Below are positions 52,992-61,590 of a stretch of DNA of 64,000 bases, in pieces. The translations under genes and the position numbers were made by a program. The stretch comes from Prevotella sp. MA2016 (lineage in GTDB: Bacteria > Bacteroidota > Bacteroidia > Bacteroidales > Bacteroidaceae): positions 124,001 to 188,000 of the forward strand of contig NZ_JHUW01000009.1 in NCBI RefSeq assembly GCF_000619825.1, read 5' to 3'. Every line of letters starts with the position of its first letter. Positions within the stretch are counted from its first letter, which is position 1. The notes under the pieces were generated by a model that saw nothing but the letters and a program-made list of their open reading frames with translations, was not told the origin of the DNA and did no database searches.

Positions 52992-54368
52992 ATGGATTTA
53001 AAAGATATAAAAGCAGTATATTTTGTAGGAGCCGGTGGCATCGGTATGAGCGCCATCGCTCGCTACTTTATTAAGAAGGGACTTGTGGTAGCCGGCTACG
53101 ACAAGACCCCATCCGACCTCACTAAGCATCTTGAATCAGAAGGAATGCTGATTCATTACCATGAAAGTATAGACGACATCCCCCACGAGTGCAAGAAAAA
53201 GGAGTCGTGCCTGGTTATCTACACACCAGCGATTCCCGCTGAGCATCAAGAGCTGAAGTTCTTCCGCGAGAATGGTTTCGAGATTCAGAAGCGCGCTCAG
53301 GTACTCGGTACACTTACCGAGAGCCACAAAGGTCTCTGTGTTGCAGGAACTCATGGCAAGACCACCACTTCTACGATGTGCGCTCATATCATGCACCAGA
53401 GCCACCTGGACTGCAATGCCTTCTTAGGTGGTATCTCCAAGAACTATGGCACCAACTATATCTTGTCTGATTCAGACTATGTAGTCATTGAGGCTGACGA
53501 ATTCGACCGCTCATTCCATTGGCTTCGCCCTTGGATGACAGTCATCACTGCCACCGACCCAGACCACTTGGATATCTATGGCACCAAAGAGGCCTACTTA
53601 GAGAGTTTCCGTCATTATACAGAACTTATCCAACCAGGTGGCGCACTCATCATCCATCGCGGATTGGAGATGCAGGAAAACATACAGGCTGACGTACGCC
53701 GTTACGACTACAGTCTGACAGAAGGAGACTTTCACGCAGAGAACATCTGCATTGAGAATGGCGAGATAATCTTCGATTTCATTTCGCCTATCGAGAGCAT
53801 TAAAGGCGTACAACTGGGACAGCCTGTGCCCATCAACATCGAGAATGGTATTGCCGCTATGGCCATGGCGCAACTGAATGGTTGCACCGCCGAGGAGCTC
53901 AAATACGGCATGCAGACATACGGTGGTGTTGACCGTCGCTTCGACTTTAAGATCAAGAACAACAAAATGGTTTTCTTGAGCGACTATGCCCACCATCCAA
54001 AAGAAATCTACCAAAGTGCGAAGAGCATTCGTGAGCTGTATAAAGATAAGCACATCACAGCCATCTTCCAGCCACACCTCTATACCCGTACGCGCGATTT
54101 CTATAAGGATTTTGCCGACGCCCTTAGTCAGCTCGACGAGGTGATACTCACAGAGATATACCCCGCCCGCGAACTACCTATCGAGGGTGTAACCTCAAAA
54201 CTCATCTATGACAACCTGAAACCAGGTGTCAAAAAAGAGATGATTCAGAAGGCAGAGGTGCTCGACTATATCAAGAGCCACGACTTCGAAGTGCTGATTG
54301 TACTTGGAGCTGGCGACCTTGACAATCAGGTGCCTCAGATAACCACTATATTAAATAGCAAATTATAA
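52992..54368 (+). CDS. murC: UDP-MurNAc:L-alanine ligase
   Basis: A 458-residue Mur ligase adding the first amino acid. It has VGAGGIGMSAIARYF near the N-terminus, P-loop VAGTHGKTTTSTMC (about 116), and EADEFDRSFHWLRPW (about 165). DYAHHPKEI (about 330) and FQPHLYTRTRDF (about 358) are the C-terminal motifs. The ATG at 52992 is preferred; an upstream in-frame start lies inside murG. Confidence 0.95.
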   Translation: MDLKDIKAVYFVGAGGIGMSAIARYFIKKGLVVAGYDKTPSDLTKHLESEGMLIHYHESIDDIPHECKKKESCLVIYTPAIPAEHQELKFFRENGFEIQKRAQVLGTLTESHKGLCVAGTHGKTTTSTMCAHIMHQSHLDCNAFLGGISKNYGTNYILSDSDYVVIEADEFDRSFHWLRPWMTVITATDPDHLDIYGTKEAYLESFRHYTELIQPGGALIIHRGLEMQENIQADVRRYDYSLTEGDFHAENICIENGEIIFDFISPIESIKGVQLGQPVPINIENGIAAMAMAQLNGCTAEELKYGMQTYGGVDRRFDFKIKNNKMVFLSDYAHHPKEIYQSAKSIRELYKDKHITAIFQPHLYTRTRDFYKDFADALSQLDEVILTEIYPARELPIEGVTSKLIYDNLKPGVKKEMIQKAEVLDYIKSHDFEVLIVLGAGDLDNQVPQITTILNSKL

Positions 54369-54377
54369 CATAACTCA

Positions 54378-55130
54378 ATGTCCTTCAATTGGAAACAGAT
54401 CCTCATCGTAGTTTGCAACATTCTCGTTGGCATCTACCTGGTATTGGCCGTCACAGCTTTCAATAGCCCCGACGAAGCCATGGCCAAGGAGTGCACCGAG
54501 GTGAAAATCGACATCGAAAAAGAGTCGATGGAGGGATTCTTGAATCCAGGCGAAGTCAAAAAGTTACTCTCTCAGCATAAGTTATACCCACTCTCCCAGC
54601 CTATGAGCACCATTTCGCCAAGAAAGATGGAGGAGAACTTAATGAAAAGTCCTTTCATCGAGAAGGCAGAATGCTACAAGACATTGAGTGGACATGTATG
54701 CATCGGTATCAAGCAGCGCATACCTGTCATCCGTGTGATGGCGGATAATGGCGACAGCTACTATCTCGACAATCATGGCAACATCATGCCACAGGCAGGC
54801 TATGCTACCGACATTCTGATAGCAACGGGTCATATCTCCAAGAAATACGCTCAGAACACCTTGTCAAAGGTAGCCAACCACATTGTCGGCAGCAGTTTCT
54901 GGCGCAATCAGACCGTGCAGTTGAACGTACTGCCCAACGGCACCCTTGAGATGGTACCGCGTGTTGGCGAGCATATCGTCTTTCTTGGTTCACCGACACA
55001 TATCGACAACAAGCTTGAACGCCTACGCAAGTTCTACATCTATGGTTTGAACAAGGCCGGTTGGAACAAGTATAACTATATCAATATGGAGTTCAACAAC
55101 CAGATTATATGTAAAAGGAATAACAGATAA
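54378..55130 (+). CDS. ftsQ: Cell-division protein FtsQ
   Basis: A 250-residue single-pass protein. It has one membrane helix (about residues 8-26, ILIVVCNILVGIYLVLAV) and a periplasmic POTRA/FtsQ-type region (MEGFLNPGEVKKLLSQHKLYPLSQ, CVGIKQRIPVIRV-like, YYLDNHGNIMPQ). Sequence identity to other FtsQ is low, but position between murC and ftsA and topology fit. It links FtsL/FtsB-like proteins in the divisome. Confidence 0.87.
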   Translation: MSFNWKQILIVVCNILVGIYLVLAVTAFNSPDEAMAKECTEVKIDIEKESMEGFLNPGEVKKLLSQHKLYPLSQPMSTISPRKMEENLMKSPFIEKAECYKTLSGHVCIGIKQRIPVIRVMADNGDSYYLDNHGNIMPQAGYATDILIATGHISKKYAQNTLSKVANHIVGSSFWRNQTVQLNVLPNGTLEMVPRVGEHIVFLGSPTHIDNKLERLRKFYIYGLNKAGWNKYNYINMEFNNQIICKRNNR

Positions 55131-55145
55131 ATGATTAAATAAGAG

Positions 55146-56600
55146 ATGGCAGCAAAGGATTTTATTGTAGCAATTGAACTCGGTTCATCCAAAGTAACCG
55201 GAATCGCGGGACAGAAGAATCTCGACGGCAGCATCAACGTGCTTGCAGTAGTCAAAGAGAATTCTTCGTCATTCATCCGCAAAGGTGTGGTTTACAACAT
55301 CGACAAGACCGCACAGTGCCTTACCAGTATCATCAAGAAACTGGAGAATCAGCTCAAGACGCAAATCACTCAGGTCTATGTTGGCGTTGGCGGACAGTCA
55401 ATCCGTAGCGTCAGAAACGTTGTAACTAAGGATCTTCCCGGCGAAACCATCATCACACAAGACATGGTGATAGAGTTGATGGATGCCAACCGCAATATGA
55501 CCTACCAAGACCAAGAGATTCTCGACGCTGCCGTACAGGAATACAAGGTGGGCACTCAGTTCCAGCTCGACCCTGTTGGTATTCAGTCCACCCACCTCGA
55601 GGGTCACTTCCTTAACATCTTAGAGCGCAAGGCCTTCTATCGCAACCTGAATGTGTGCTTCGAGACAGCAGGCATCAACGTTGCCGAGATGTATCTGGCA
55701 CCTTTAGCGCTGGCCGATAGCGTACTGACAGAAGTTGAGAAACGTTCTGGCTGTGCACTCGTTGATATCGGTTCCGACACCACGACAGTATCTGTTTATT
55801 CTAAGAACATCCTTCGCCATCTCGCTGTCATTCCTCTTGGAAGCAACAATATCACTAAGGATATTGCCACCCTCCAGATGGAGGAGAGTGATGCCGAAAA
55901 GATGAAATTGAAATACGGCTCGGCTTATACCGACAATAACGACATCGACAATGAACTTAAATACTCTATCGACCCAGAACGCCAGATAGAGAGCCGGAAG
56001 TTTATAGAGATTGTTGAAGGTCGTATGGAAGAAATCATTGAGAATGTATGGTATCAGATTCCTTCTGATTACTACGACAAGTTACTTGGCGGTATCATCC
56101 TGACTGGTGGTGGCTCTAACATGAAGAATATTGAGAAAGCCTTCATCAACCACACCCACGTTGATAAGATTCGCATTGCCAAGTTCGTAACCCAGACCAT
56201 ACAGACCACCAACGAGGATATCAAGGCCCGCAACGGCATGATGAACACCGTATTAGGTCTGTTGGCCAAAGGCGATATTAACTGCGCCGGCGATGCCTTT
56301 GATCCTAACGGCGATCTGTTCGCCAGTCAGAGACCTCAGCCCAGTCATCCTACTAACGACCAGCGCCCAGCACGCCAAGCTACCGACATCCCTGCCGGTG
56401 TGATCCGCACCGAAGCCGAGAAGCAGAAGGCCGAGGAGGAGCGCCGCCGCCAGCAAGAGGAGGAAGAGCGTGCACGCCTGGAAGAGGAGCGCCGCCAGCA
56501 GGAGGAGCAGGCACGCATCCGTAAGGAGAACAGCTTCTGGAACAAAGCCCTGAAGGGTATCAAGAAGTTTGGAAAACAAATCGTTGAAGAAGAAGATTAA
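55146..56600 (+). CDS. ftsA: Cell-division ATPase FtsA
   Basis: A 484-residue actin-like protein tethering FtsZ to the membrane. It has the N-terminal phosphate loop IVAIELGSSKVTGIAG, the SHS2 subdomain (about 80-160), GCALVDIGSDTTTVSVY (about 200) and GIILTGGGSNMKNIEKAF (about 316). The C-terminal ~80 residues are a strongly charged E/R/Q-rich coiled coil followed by an amphipathic membrane-targeting helix (SFWNKALKGIKKFGKQIV). The charged extension is longer than in E. coli FtsA. Confidence 0.95.
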   Translation: MAAKDFIVAIELGSSKVTGIAGQKNLDGSINVLAVVKENSSSFIRKGVVYNIDKTAQCLTSIIKKLENQLKTQITQVYVGVGGQSIRSVRNVVTKDLPGETIITQDMVIELMDANRNMTYQDQEILDAAVQEYKVGTQFQLDPVGIQSTHLEGHFLNILERKAFYRNLNVCFETAGINVAEMYLAPLALADSVLTEVEKRSGCALVDIGSDTTTVSVYSKNILRHLAVIPLGSNNITKDIATLQMEESDAEKMKLKYGSAYTDNNDIDNELKYSIDPERQIESRKFIEIVEGRMEEIIENVWYQIPSDYYDKLLGGIILTGGGSNMKNIEKAFINHTHVDKIRIAKFVTQTIQTTNEDIKARNGMMNTVLGLLAKGDINCAGDAFDPNGDLFASQRPQPSHPTNDQRPARQATDIPAGVIRTEAEKQKAEEERRRQQEEEERARLEEERRQQEEQARIRKENSFWNKALKGIKKFGKQIVEEED

Positions 56601-56613
56601 TTAGAAGAGCATT

Positions 56614-57954
56614 ATGGAGAACAATATGAATATGGATATTCTGGACTTCGGATCACCGGAGAAGGAGCACAGCATTATCAAAGTGATTGGTGTTGGCGGT
56701 GGCGGCGGCAATGCAGTAAACCACATGTACCGTGAGGGTATTCACGACGTTACATTCGTACTTTGCAACACCGACAACCAGGCACTTAACGACTCACCCG
56801 TACCCGTACATCTCCAGTTGGGTAAGGAAGGATTAGGTGCAGGCAACAAGCCGGAGAAGGCCCGTCAGGCAGCCGAGGAGAGTATTGAAGATATACGCGC
56901 CATGCTGAACGACGGCACTCGTATGGCATTCATTACTGCAGGTATGGGTGGCGGCACAGGAACTGGAGCTGCCCCTGTCATCGCTCGTGTATCTAAGGAG
57001 TTGGGCATACTTACCGTAGGTATTGTCACCATCCCCTTCCGCTTTGAGGGCGACCGTAAGATCGACCAAGCGCTCGACGGTGTTGAAGAGATGTCAAAAC
57101 ATGTTGACGCCCTGCTGGTGATCAATAATGAACGCCTGCGTGAGATATACCCCGAGCTCTCTGTTCTCGATGCATTCGGCAAAGCCGATGACACCCTGAG
57201 TGTGGCAGCCAAGTCAATTGCAGAGATCATCACTGTACATGGTTTGATCAACCTCGACTTCAACGACGTGAAGACCGTACTGAAGGATGGTGGTGTAGCC
57301 ATCATGTCAACAGGTTATGGCGAAGGCGAAGGCCGTGTCAAGAAAGCCATCGAAGATGCCCTGAACTCACCACTGCTCAACGACAACGATATCTTCAACT
57401 CTAAGAAGATTCTGCTTTCTATCTCGTTTGCAGGCTCTAAGGACGGACAGTCATCACTGATGATGGAAGAGATGAACGATGTAAACGACTTCATGGCTAA
57501 GTTTGGCAACGACTTTGAAATCAAGTGGGGACTTGCCACCGACCTCGAACTGGGCAAGAAGGTAAAGGTAACCATCTTGGCAACAGGTTTCGGCATCGAG
57601 AATGTAGATGGTATGAACGGACACTTGAAGAAGCACAGTCAGGAGGACATCAACCGTATCGCTGCCGAACAGGAGAAAGCTGCCGAGCGCCAAGACCGCC
57701 GCAACCGCTATTATGGCGGCGAGGGAGCCACAAGACGCTACAAGCGCCGCCCCAACATCTACCTGTTCCGTCCGGAAGATCTGGACAACGATGATGTCAT
57801 CTCAGCAGTAGAGCAGACTCCTACCTACAAGCGTACACGAGAGATCCTTGACAGCATCAACTCTCAGGCCAGCAATATCAGCGAAGTAACAACCTTCGAT
57901 GAGCCCGCTCAGGATTCACAGGAGCCCATCCAAGGCACCATCAAATTTATGTAA
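56614..57954 (+). CDS. ftsZ: Tubulin-like division GTPase FtsZ
   Basis: A 446-residue protein forming the Z ring. It has VIGVGGGGGNAVNHM, the tubulin signature AGMGGGTGTGAAP (about residue 110), RFEGDRKIDQAL and the T7 loop NLDFNDVKTVL (about 215). The C-terminal linker is basic (RRYKRRPNIYLFRPEDLDND) and ends in TIKFM. It directly follows ftsA after 13 bases and closes the dcw cluster. Confidence 0.97.
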   Translation: MENNMNMDILDFGSPEKEHSIIKVIGVGGGGGNAVNHMYREGIHDVTFVLCNTDNQALNDSPVPVHLQLGKEGLGAGNKPEKARQAAEESIEDIRAMLNDGTRMAFITAGMGGGTGTGAAPVIARVSKELGILTVGIVTIPFRFEGDRKIDQALDGVEEMSKHVDALLVINNERLREIYPELSVLDAFGKADDTLSVAAKSIAEIITVHGLINLDFNDVKTVLKDGGVAIMSTGYGEGEGRVKKAIEDALNSPLLNDNDIFNSKKILLSISFAGSKDGQSSLMMEEMNDVNDFMAKFGNDFEIKWGLATDLELGKKVKVTILATGFGIENVDGMNGHLKKHSQEDINRIAAEQEKAAERQDRRNRYYGGEGATRRYKRRPNIYLFRPEDLDNDDVISAVEQTPTYKRTREILDSINSQASNISEVTTFDEPAQDSQEPIQGTIKFM

Positions 57955-57961
57955 GAAACGC

Positions 57962-58687
57962 CTATTGATATAAGGCTTGCAATACTTCTATCGACTTCAT
58001 CTCTGGGAAATCCGGCAGATGGAGTCGATAATATTTTAGCGACACTTCCAACAAGCGGTTGCGCTCCTGGTGCGACATGCGGAACAGATGCATGGTAGGA
58101 AAGTCCATGCGCATCATCAACTGCACTTTTCGCGATTCGTCGGGGAAAAGGAAATCACGATGCACAGGAGGGTGCCCTACAAAAACACTCTCACGCAAAT
58201 CAAAATAATCACCATCCTTGTAGTCATCAAGATTCGGATAAAAGCCCAGGAATCGCGTCAGTCGCAACAAAAACACCAGATGGAAATTAGCAAATCTATC
58301 TTGCTGACCGTCTAGCCACAGGATACTATTCTCCAGATAGTCGTAGAGCAATTCATTATGCTGTTCCGAACGGAGCGCATAGTACAGAAACTCGGCCACA
58401 AACAACGAGATAGCCAACTTATCTGCCTCAAAAGGGATGGATGTAAACGGGCTCATCAATCTCACATCATGCAGTTTCTGCAATTGCAATCTCGGCCGGA
58501 TATCAGTTTCAATCTCCAGGAGGGTGAGAGGCTGAAAGAACTGCTTCTTCATTCTGCCATTTGGCGACTTAGGAATGCTGACAATAAAAGACTGCCTACC
58601 AAACACTCTGGTAAACATATCTACTATCAATCTGGTCTCGCCATACTTGATAGCATGCAACACAATTGCCTGCGATTTCGTCAACAT
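57962..58687 (-). CDS. recO: DNA repair protein RecO
   Basis: A 241-residue recombination mediator that loads RecA with RecR. It has an N-terminal OB-fold (TKSQAIVLHAIKYGETRLIVDMFTR) and an all-alpha C-terminal region (LFVAEFLYYALRSEQHN, LLRLTRFLGFYPNLDDY, LLEVSLKYYRLHLPDFPE). The ATG at 58687 is chosen because the upstream TTG at 58696 lies in the -7 box and the OB fold starts immediately at MLTKSQ. The gene is convergent with ftsZ with an eight-base gap and no visible terminator. Confidence 0.91.
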   Translation of the reverse strand: MLTKSQAIVLHAIKYGETRLIVDMFTRVFGRQSFIVSIPKSPNGRMKKQFFQPLTLLEIETDIRPRLQLQKLHDVRLMSPFTSIPFEADKLAISLFVAEFLYYALRSEQHNELLYDYLENSILWLDGQQDRFANFHLVFLLRLTRFLGFYPNLDDYKDGDYFDLRESVFVGHPPVHRDFLFPDESRKVQLMMRMDFPTMHLFRMSHQERNRLLEVSLKYYRLHLPDFPEMKSIEVLQALYQ

Positions 58688-58693
58688 TTGGTG

Positions 58694-58701
58694 CAAAGGT
58701 A
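58694..58701 (-). promoter_or_regulatory. recO promoter -7 box (TACCTTTG)
   Basis: TACCTTTG on the minus strand ends six bases before the recO ATG, so the transcript should be leaderless or nearly so. It is back-to-back with the tRNA-Glu promoter. Confidence 0.78.
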
Positions 58702-58740
58702 CATAAAATATTCGAAAAATGTTATTTTTTACTAAAAAGA

Positions 58741-58772
58741 TTTGGTAGAATAAAAAAATAATAGTACTTTTG
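58741..58772 (+). promoter_or_regulatory. Promoter of tRNA-Glu (TTTG-N20-TACTTTTG)
   Basis: TTTG (58741-58744) and TACTTTTG (58765-58772) are exactly 20 bases apart. Nothing promoter-like separates the tRNA from rpsT, so it probably drives both. Confidence 0.87.
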
Positions 58773-58791
58773 CACCCGCATTTTACGCGAT

Positions 58792-58863
58792 GGTCCCTTC
58801 GTCTATCGGTTAGGACGAGAGATTTTCATTCTCTAAAGAGGAGTTCGACTCTCCTAGGGACTA
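58792..58863 (+). tRNA. tRNA-Glu (anticodon TTC)
   Basis: A 72-base cloverleaf. Acceptor GGTCCCT pairs with AGGGACT (one G-T). The anticodon stem AGAGA/TCTCT holds loop TTTTCAT with anticodon TTC. The T-loop is GTTCGACTC. Discriminator A; CCA is not encoded. Confidence 0.95.
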
Positions 58864-59046
58864 CAAAATTTAAATCTGTCATCTGCACAGCCATGTGCTA
58901 CCAGCCTTCCGGATGGGATAAGGTGGCGGAGGGCTTGGAAAATTAAAGAATTGAAAGATTCAAAAACTGAAGAGCCCGCCTAGGGCAGCCTATATGACGT
59001 AAGACCCATAAGCTTTATAATTAACAATTAAAAAACATTCAAAAAC
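58864..59046 (+). ncRNA. Candidate structured leader between tRNA-Glu and rpsT
   Basis: This 183-base G/C-rich stretch has no gene. CCAGCCTTCCG (58901-58911) can pair with CGGAGGGCTTGG (58927-58938). GCCC (58974-58977) can pair with GGGC (58983-58986), or its upstream neighbour AGCCC (58973-58977) with GGGCT of the first hairpin, so alternative folds are possible. An A/T-rich tail with AATTAAC repeats leads to rpsT. It may be a regulatory leader for S20, but no known family was identified. Confidence 0.4.
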
Positions 59047-59301
59047 ATGGCAAATCACAAGTCATCAGTGAAGAGAATCCGTCAGGAGAAGAAAAGAGCC
59101 CTTCACAACCACTACTACGCAAAGACAATGCGTAACGCAGTTCGCAAGCTCCGTGCTACCACAAACAAGGAAGAGGCAGTAGCTCTGTTCCCAAAAGTTC
59201 AGAAGATGCTGGACAAGTTGGCTAAGACCAACATTATCCACAAGAACAAGGCAGCCAACTTGAAGTCAAGCCTTGCACTGCACGTAAACAAGCTGGGATA
59301 A
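59047..59301 (+). CDS. rpsT: 30S ribosomal protein S20
   Basis: An 84-residue basic protein binding 16S rRNA early in 30S assembly. It starts [17 protein letters not shown] as usual, continues [16 protein letters not shown] and ends [18 protein letters not shown]. Preceded by tRNA-Glu and the structured leader and followed by a strong terminator. Confidence 0.97.
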   Translation: MANHKSSVKRIRQEKKRALHNHYYAKTMRNAVRKLRATTNKEEAVALFPKVQKMLDKLAKTNIIHKNKAANLKSSLALHVNKLG

Positions 59302-59323
59302 TAAAACACCCAACAATAAGAAC

Positions 59324-59360
59324 AAGCCGTAGCCCCTCTGGGGTTGCGGCTTTCTTTTTT
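59324..59360 (+). terminator. rpsT terminator
   Basis: AAGCCGTAGCCCC (59324-59336) pairs with GGGGTTGCGGCTT (59340-59352) around loop TCT, followed by TCTTTTTT. Confidence 0.92.
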
Positions 59361-59371
59361 CAGTTTTTTAG

Positions 59372-59392
59372 CAGATAAACTACGTTTATCTG
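59372..59392 (+). promoter_or_regulatory. Perfect 9-bp inverted repeat upstream of gyrB
   Basis: CAGATAAAC-TAC-GTTTATCTG lies at the -33 position of the gyrB promoter and is followed by AAG and eight T. It could be a second terminator for rpsT or an operator site; I cannot tell which. Confidence 0.6.
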
Positions 59393-59404
59393 AAGTTTTT
59401 TTTG

Positions 59405-59412
59405 TACCTTTG
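59405..59412 (+). promoter_or_regulatory. gyrB promoter -7 box (TACCTTTG)
   Basis: TACCTTTG fits TAnnTTTG and lies 26 bases before the gyrB ATG. The -33 region is taken by an inverted repeat rather than TTTG. Confidence 0.75.
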
Positions 59413-59438
59413 CCCAAAATTATGCAATTAATAACAAA

Positions 59439-61445
59439 ATGACAGAAGAACAACTGAATCAAGAACAGAACCTTCAGTCGCAGGCTGAAGGGGAAAGCAA
59501 CTACTCGGCGAGTAACATTCAGGTACTCGAGGGTCTGGAAGCTGTACGTAAGCGCCCTGCTATGTACATCGGCGACATCAGTGAAAAGGGTCTCCACCAT
59601 CTTGTAAACGAAACCGTTGATAACTCTATCGACGAGGCGATGGCAGGCTATTGCACCCACATCGAAGTAACAATCAATGAAGATAACTCTATCACCGTTC
59701 AAGATAATGGACGTGGTATCCCTGTAGATGAGCATGAGAAGATGCACAAGAGCGCACTTGAAGTAGTTATGACAGTGCTTCATGCCGGCGGTAAGTTCGA
59801 CAAAGGCTCTTATAAGGTTTCAGGCGGTCTGCATGGTGTAGGTGTCAGTTGTGTTAACGCCCTCTCTACCCATATGATGTCTCAGGTATTCCGCAATGGT
59901 CACATCTATCAGCAGGAATACGAAAAGGGTAAGCCTCTTTACGATGTAAAGATTGTAGGCGACACCGACAAGACAGGAACACGCCAGCAGTTCTGGCCCG
60001 ATGGCAGTATCTTTACTACTACCGAATACAAGTATGACATCATCGCTAAGCGTATGCGTGAGTTGGCTTACCTCAATGCCGGTATCACCATCACACTGAG
60101 CGACTTGCGTCCTGACGACGAGGGTAACATCCGTCAGCCCGAGGTATTCCACGCCAAAGAAGGCTTGAAGGAGTTTGTGCGCTACGTGGATCGTCACCGC
60201 ACATCTATCATCGGTGATCCCATCTGTCTGAAGACCGAGAAGGATGGCGTACCCATCGAGGTTGCATTGCTTTACAACAGCGACTATTCAGAGAACATCC
60301 ACTCTTACGTTAACAATATCAACACCATCGAGGGTGGTACCCACCTCACAGGTTTCCGCATTGCCTTGGCTCGTGCCTTGAAGAAGTATGCTGACGAAGA
60401 CGATCAGTTGCGCAAGCAGATTGAAAAGGCCAAGATTGAGGTTGCTCAGGACGACTTCCGCGAGGGTCTTACCGCCATCATCTCAGTAAAAGTTGCTGAG
60501 CCTCAGTTCGAGGGTCAGACCAAGACTAAGCTTGGTAACAGCGAGGTAAATGGTGCTGTACAGAAGGCTGTTGGTGAGGCTATGAACAACTACCTGGAGG
60601 AGCATCCAAAAGAGGCTCACACCATCTGTGAGAAGGTTATCTTGGCTGCTACAGCACGCATCGCTGCCCGCAAGGCTCGCGAGAGTGTTCAGCGCAAGAA
60701 TCCTATGAGCGGTGGTGGCCTGCCCGGTAAGTTGGCCGACTGTTCCAACAAAGATCCTAAGGAGTGTGAGATTTTCCTCGTCGAGGGAGACTCGGCCGGT
60801 GGTTCCGCCAAGCAGGGTCGCGACCGTCACTTCCAGGCCATCCTGCCTCTGCGTGGTAAGATTCTGAACGTAGAGAAGGTTCAGTGGCACCGCGTATTCG
60901 AAGCAGAGTCAGTCATGAACATCATTCAGAGTATCGGCGTACGCTTCGGTGTTGACGGCGAAGACTCAAAGGATGCCAATATCGACAAGTTGCGTTACGA
61001 TAAGATTATCATCATGACCGACGCCGATGTCGATGGTTCTCACATCGACACACTGATCATGACACTCTTCTATCGCTTTATGCCACAGGTTATTCAGGGA
61101 GGTCACCTCTATATCGCTACTCCACCACTCTACAAATGTACTTATAAGAAGACCTCTGAGTACTGCTACACCGAGCAGCAGCGCCAAGCCTTTATCGATA
61201 AGTATGTAGCTGGTAATGGCGACGACAAGGCCCTGCACACCCAGCGTTACAAAGGTCTTGGTGAGATGAACCCAGAGCAACTTTGGGAGACTACTATGAA
61301 CCCAGAGAATCGCTTGCTCAAGCAGGTTACCATCGAGAATGCAGCCGAGGCCGACGAGATCTTCTCAATGCTGATGGGCGACGACGTAGAACCACGCCGT
61401 GAGTTCATCGAGAAGAACGCCACATACGCCAATATCGACGCATAA
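59439..61445 (+). CDS. gyrB: DNA gyrase subunit B
   Basis: A 668-residue ATPase subunit of gyrase. It has the GHKL motifs (VNETVDNSIDEAMAG, QDNGRGIPVDEHEK, GGLHGVGVSCVNALS), the transducer domain (QTKTKLGNSEV) and the TOPRIM region with LVEGDSAGGSAKQGRDR and IIIMTDADVDGSHI. The tail has RYKGLGEMNPEQLWETTMNPENR and no long insert. The motif PLRGKILNVEK supports GyrB, although ParE is similar. A ~20-residue Q/E/S-rich N-terminal extension precedes the conserved core. Confidence 0.95.
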   Translation: MTEEQLNQEQNLQSQAEGESNYSASNIQVLEGLEAVRKRPAMYIGDISEKGLHHLVNETVDNSIDEAMAGYCTHIEVTINEDNSITVQDNGRGIPVDEHEKMHKSALEVVMTVLHAGGKFDKGSYKVSGGLHGVGVSCVNALSTHMMSQVFRNGHIYQQEYEKGKPLYDVKIVGDTDKTGTRQQFWPDGSIFTTTEYKYDIIAKRMRELAYLNAGITITLSDLRPDDEGNIRQPEVFHAKEGLKEFVRYVDRHRTSIIGDPICLKTEKDGVPIEVALLYNSDYSENIHSYVNNINTIEGGTHLTGFRIALARALKKYADEDDQLRKQIEKAKIEVAQDDFREGLTAIISVKVAEPQFEGQTKTKLGNSEVNGAVQKAVGEAMNNYLEEHPKEAHTICEKVILAATARIAARKARESVQRKNPMSGGGLPGKLADCSNKDPKECEIFLVEGDSAGGSAKQGRDRHFQAILPLRGKILNVEKVQWHRVFEAESVMNIIQSIGVRFGVDGEDSKDANIDKLRYDKIIIMTDADVDGSHIDTLIMTLFYRFMPQVIQGGHLYIATPPLYKCTYKKTSEYCYTEQQRQAFIDKYVAGNGDDKALHTQRYKGLGEMNPEQLWETTMNPENRLLKQVTIENAAEADEIFSMLMGDDVEPRREFIEKNATYANIDA

Positions 61446-61465
61446 AAATACGTCAGACACAATAG

Positions 61466-61548
61466 CAAAACAACTTGTTTTGTAGCGTAAAAGATAGTCT
61501 TTTTCTATTCAAGAAGCTATCTCTTACAAAGCAAAACAAGTTGTTTTG
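61466..61548. terminator. Long bidirectional terminator of gyrB and the TPR gene, made of paired odd palindromes
   Basis: CAAAACAACTTGTTTTG (61466-61482) and CAAAACAAGTTGTTTTG (61532-61548) are perfect inverted copies. Each is itself a 17-bp palindrome centred on C or G. The intervening arms (GTAAAAGATAG and CTATCTCTTAC) extend the pairing imperfectly, leaving a loop of ~17 bases. A T-run follows (TTTTT at 61549-61553). It separates convergent genes. Confidence 0.8.
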
Positions 61549-61590
61549 TTTTTATACATGTATCATATTAGAAGTGATACTTTACGTATT

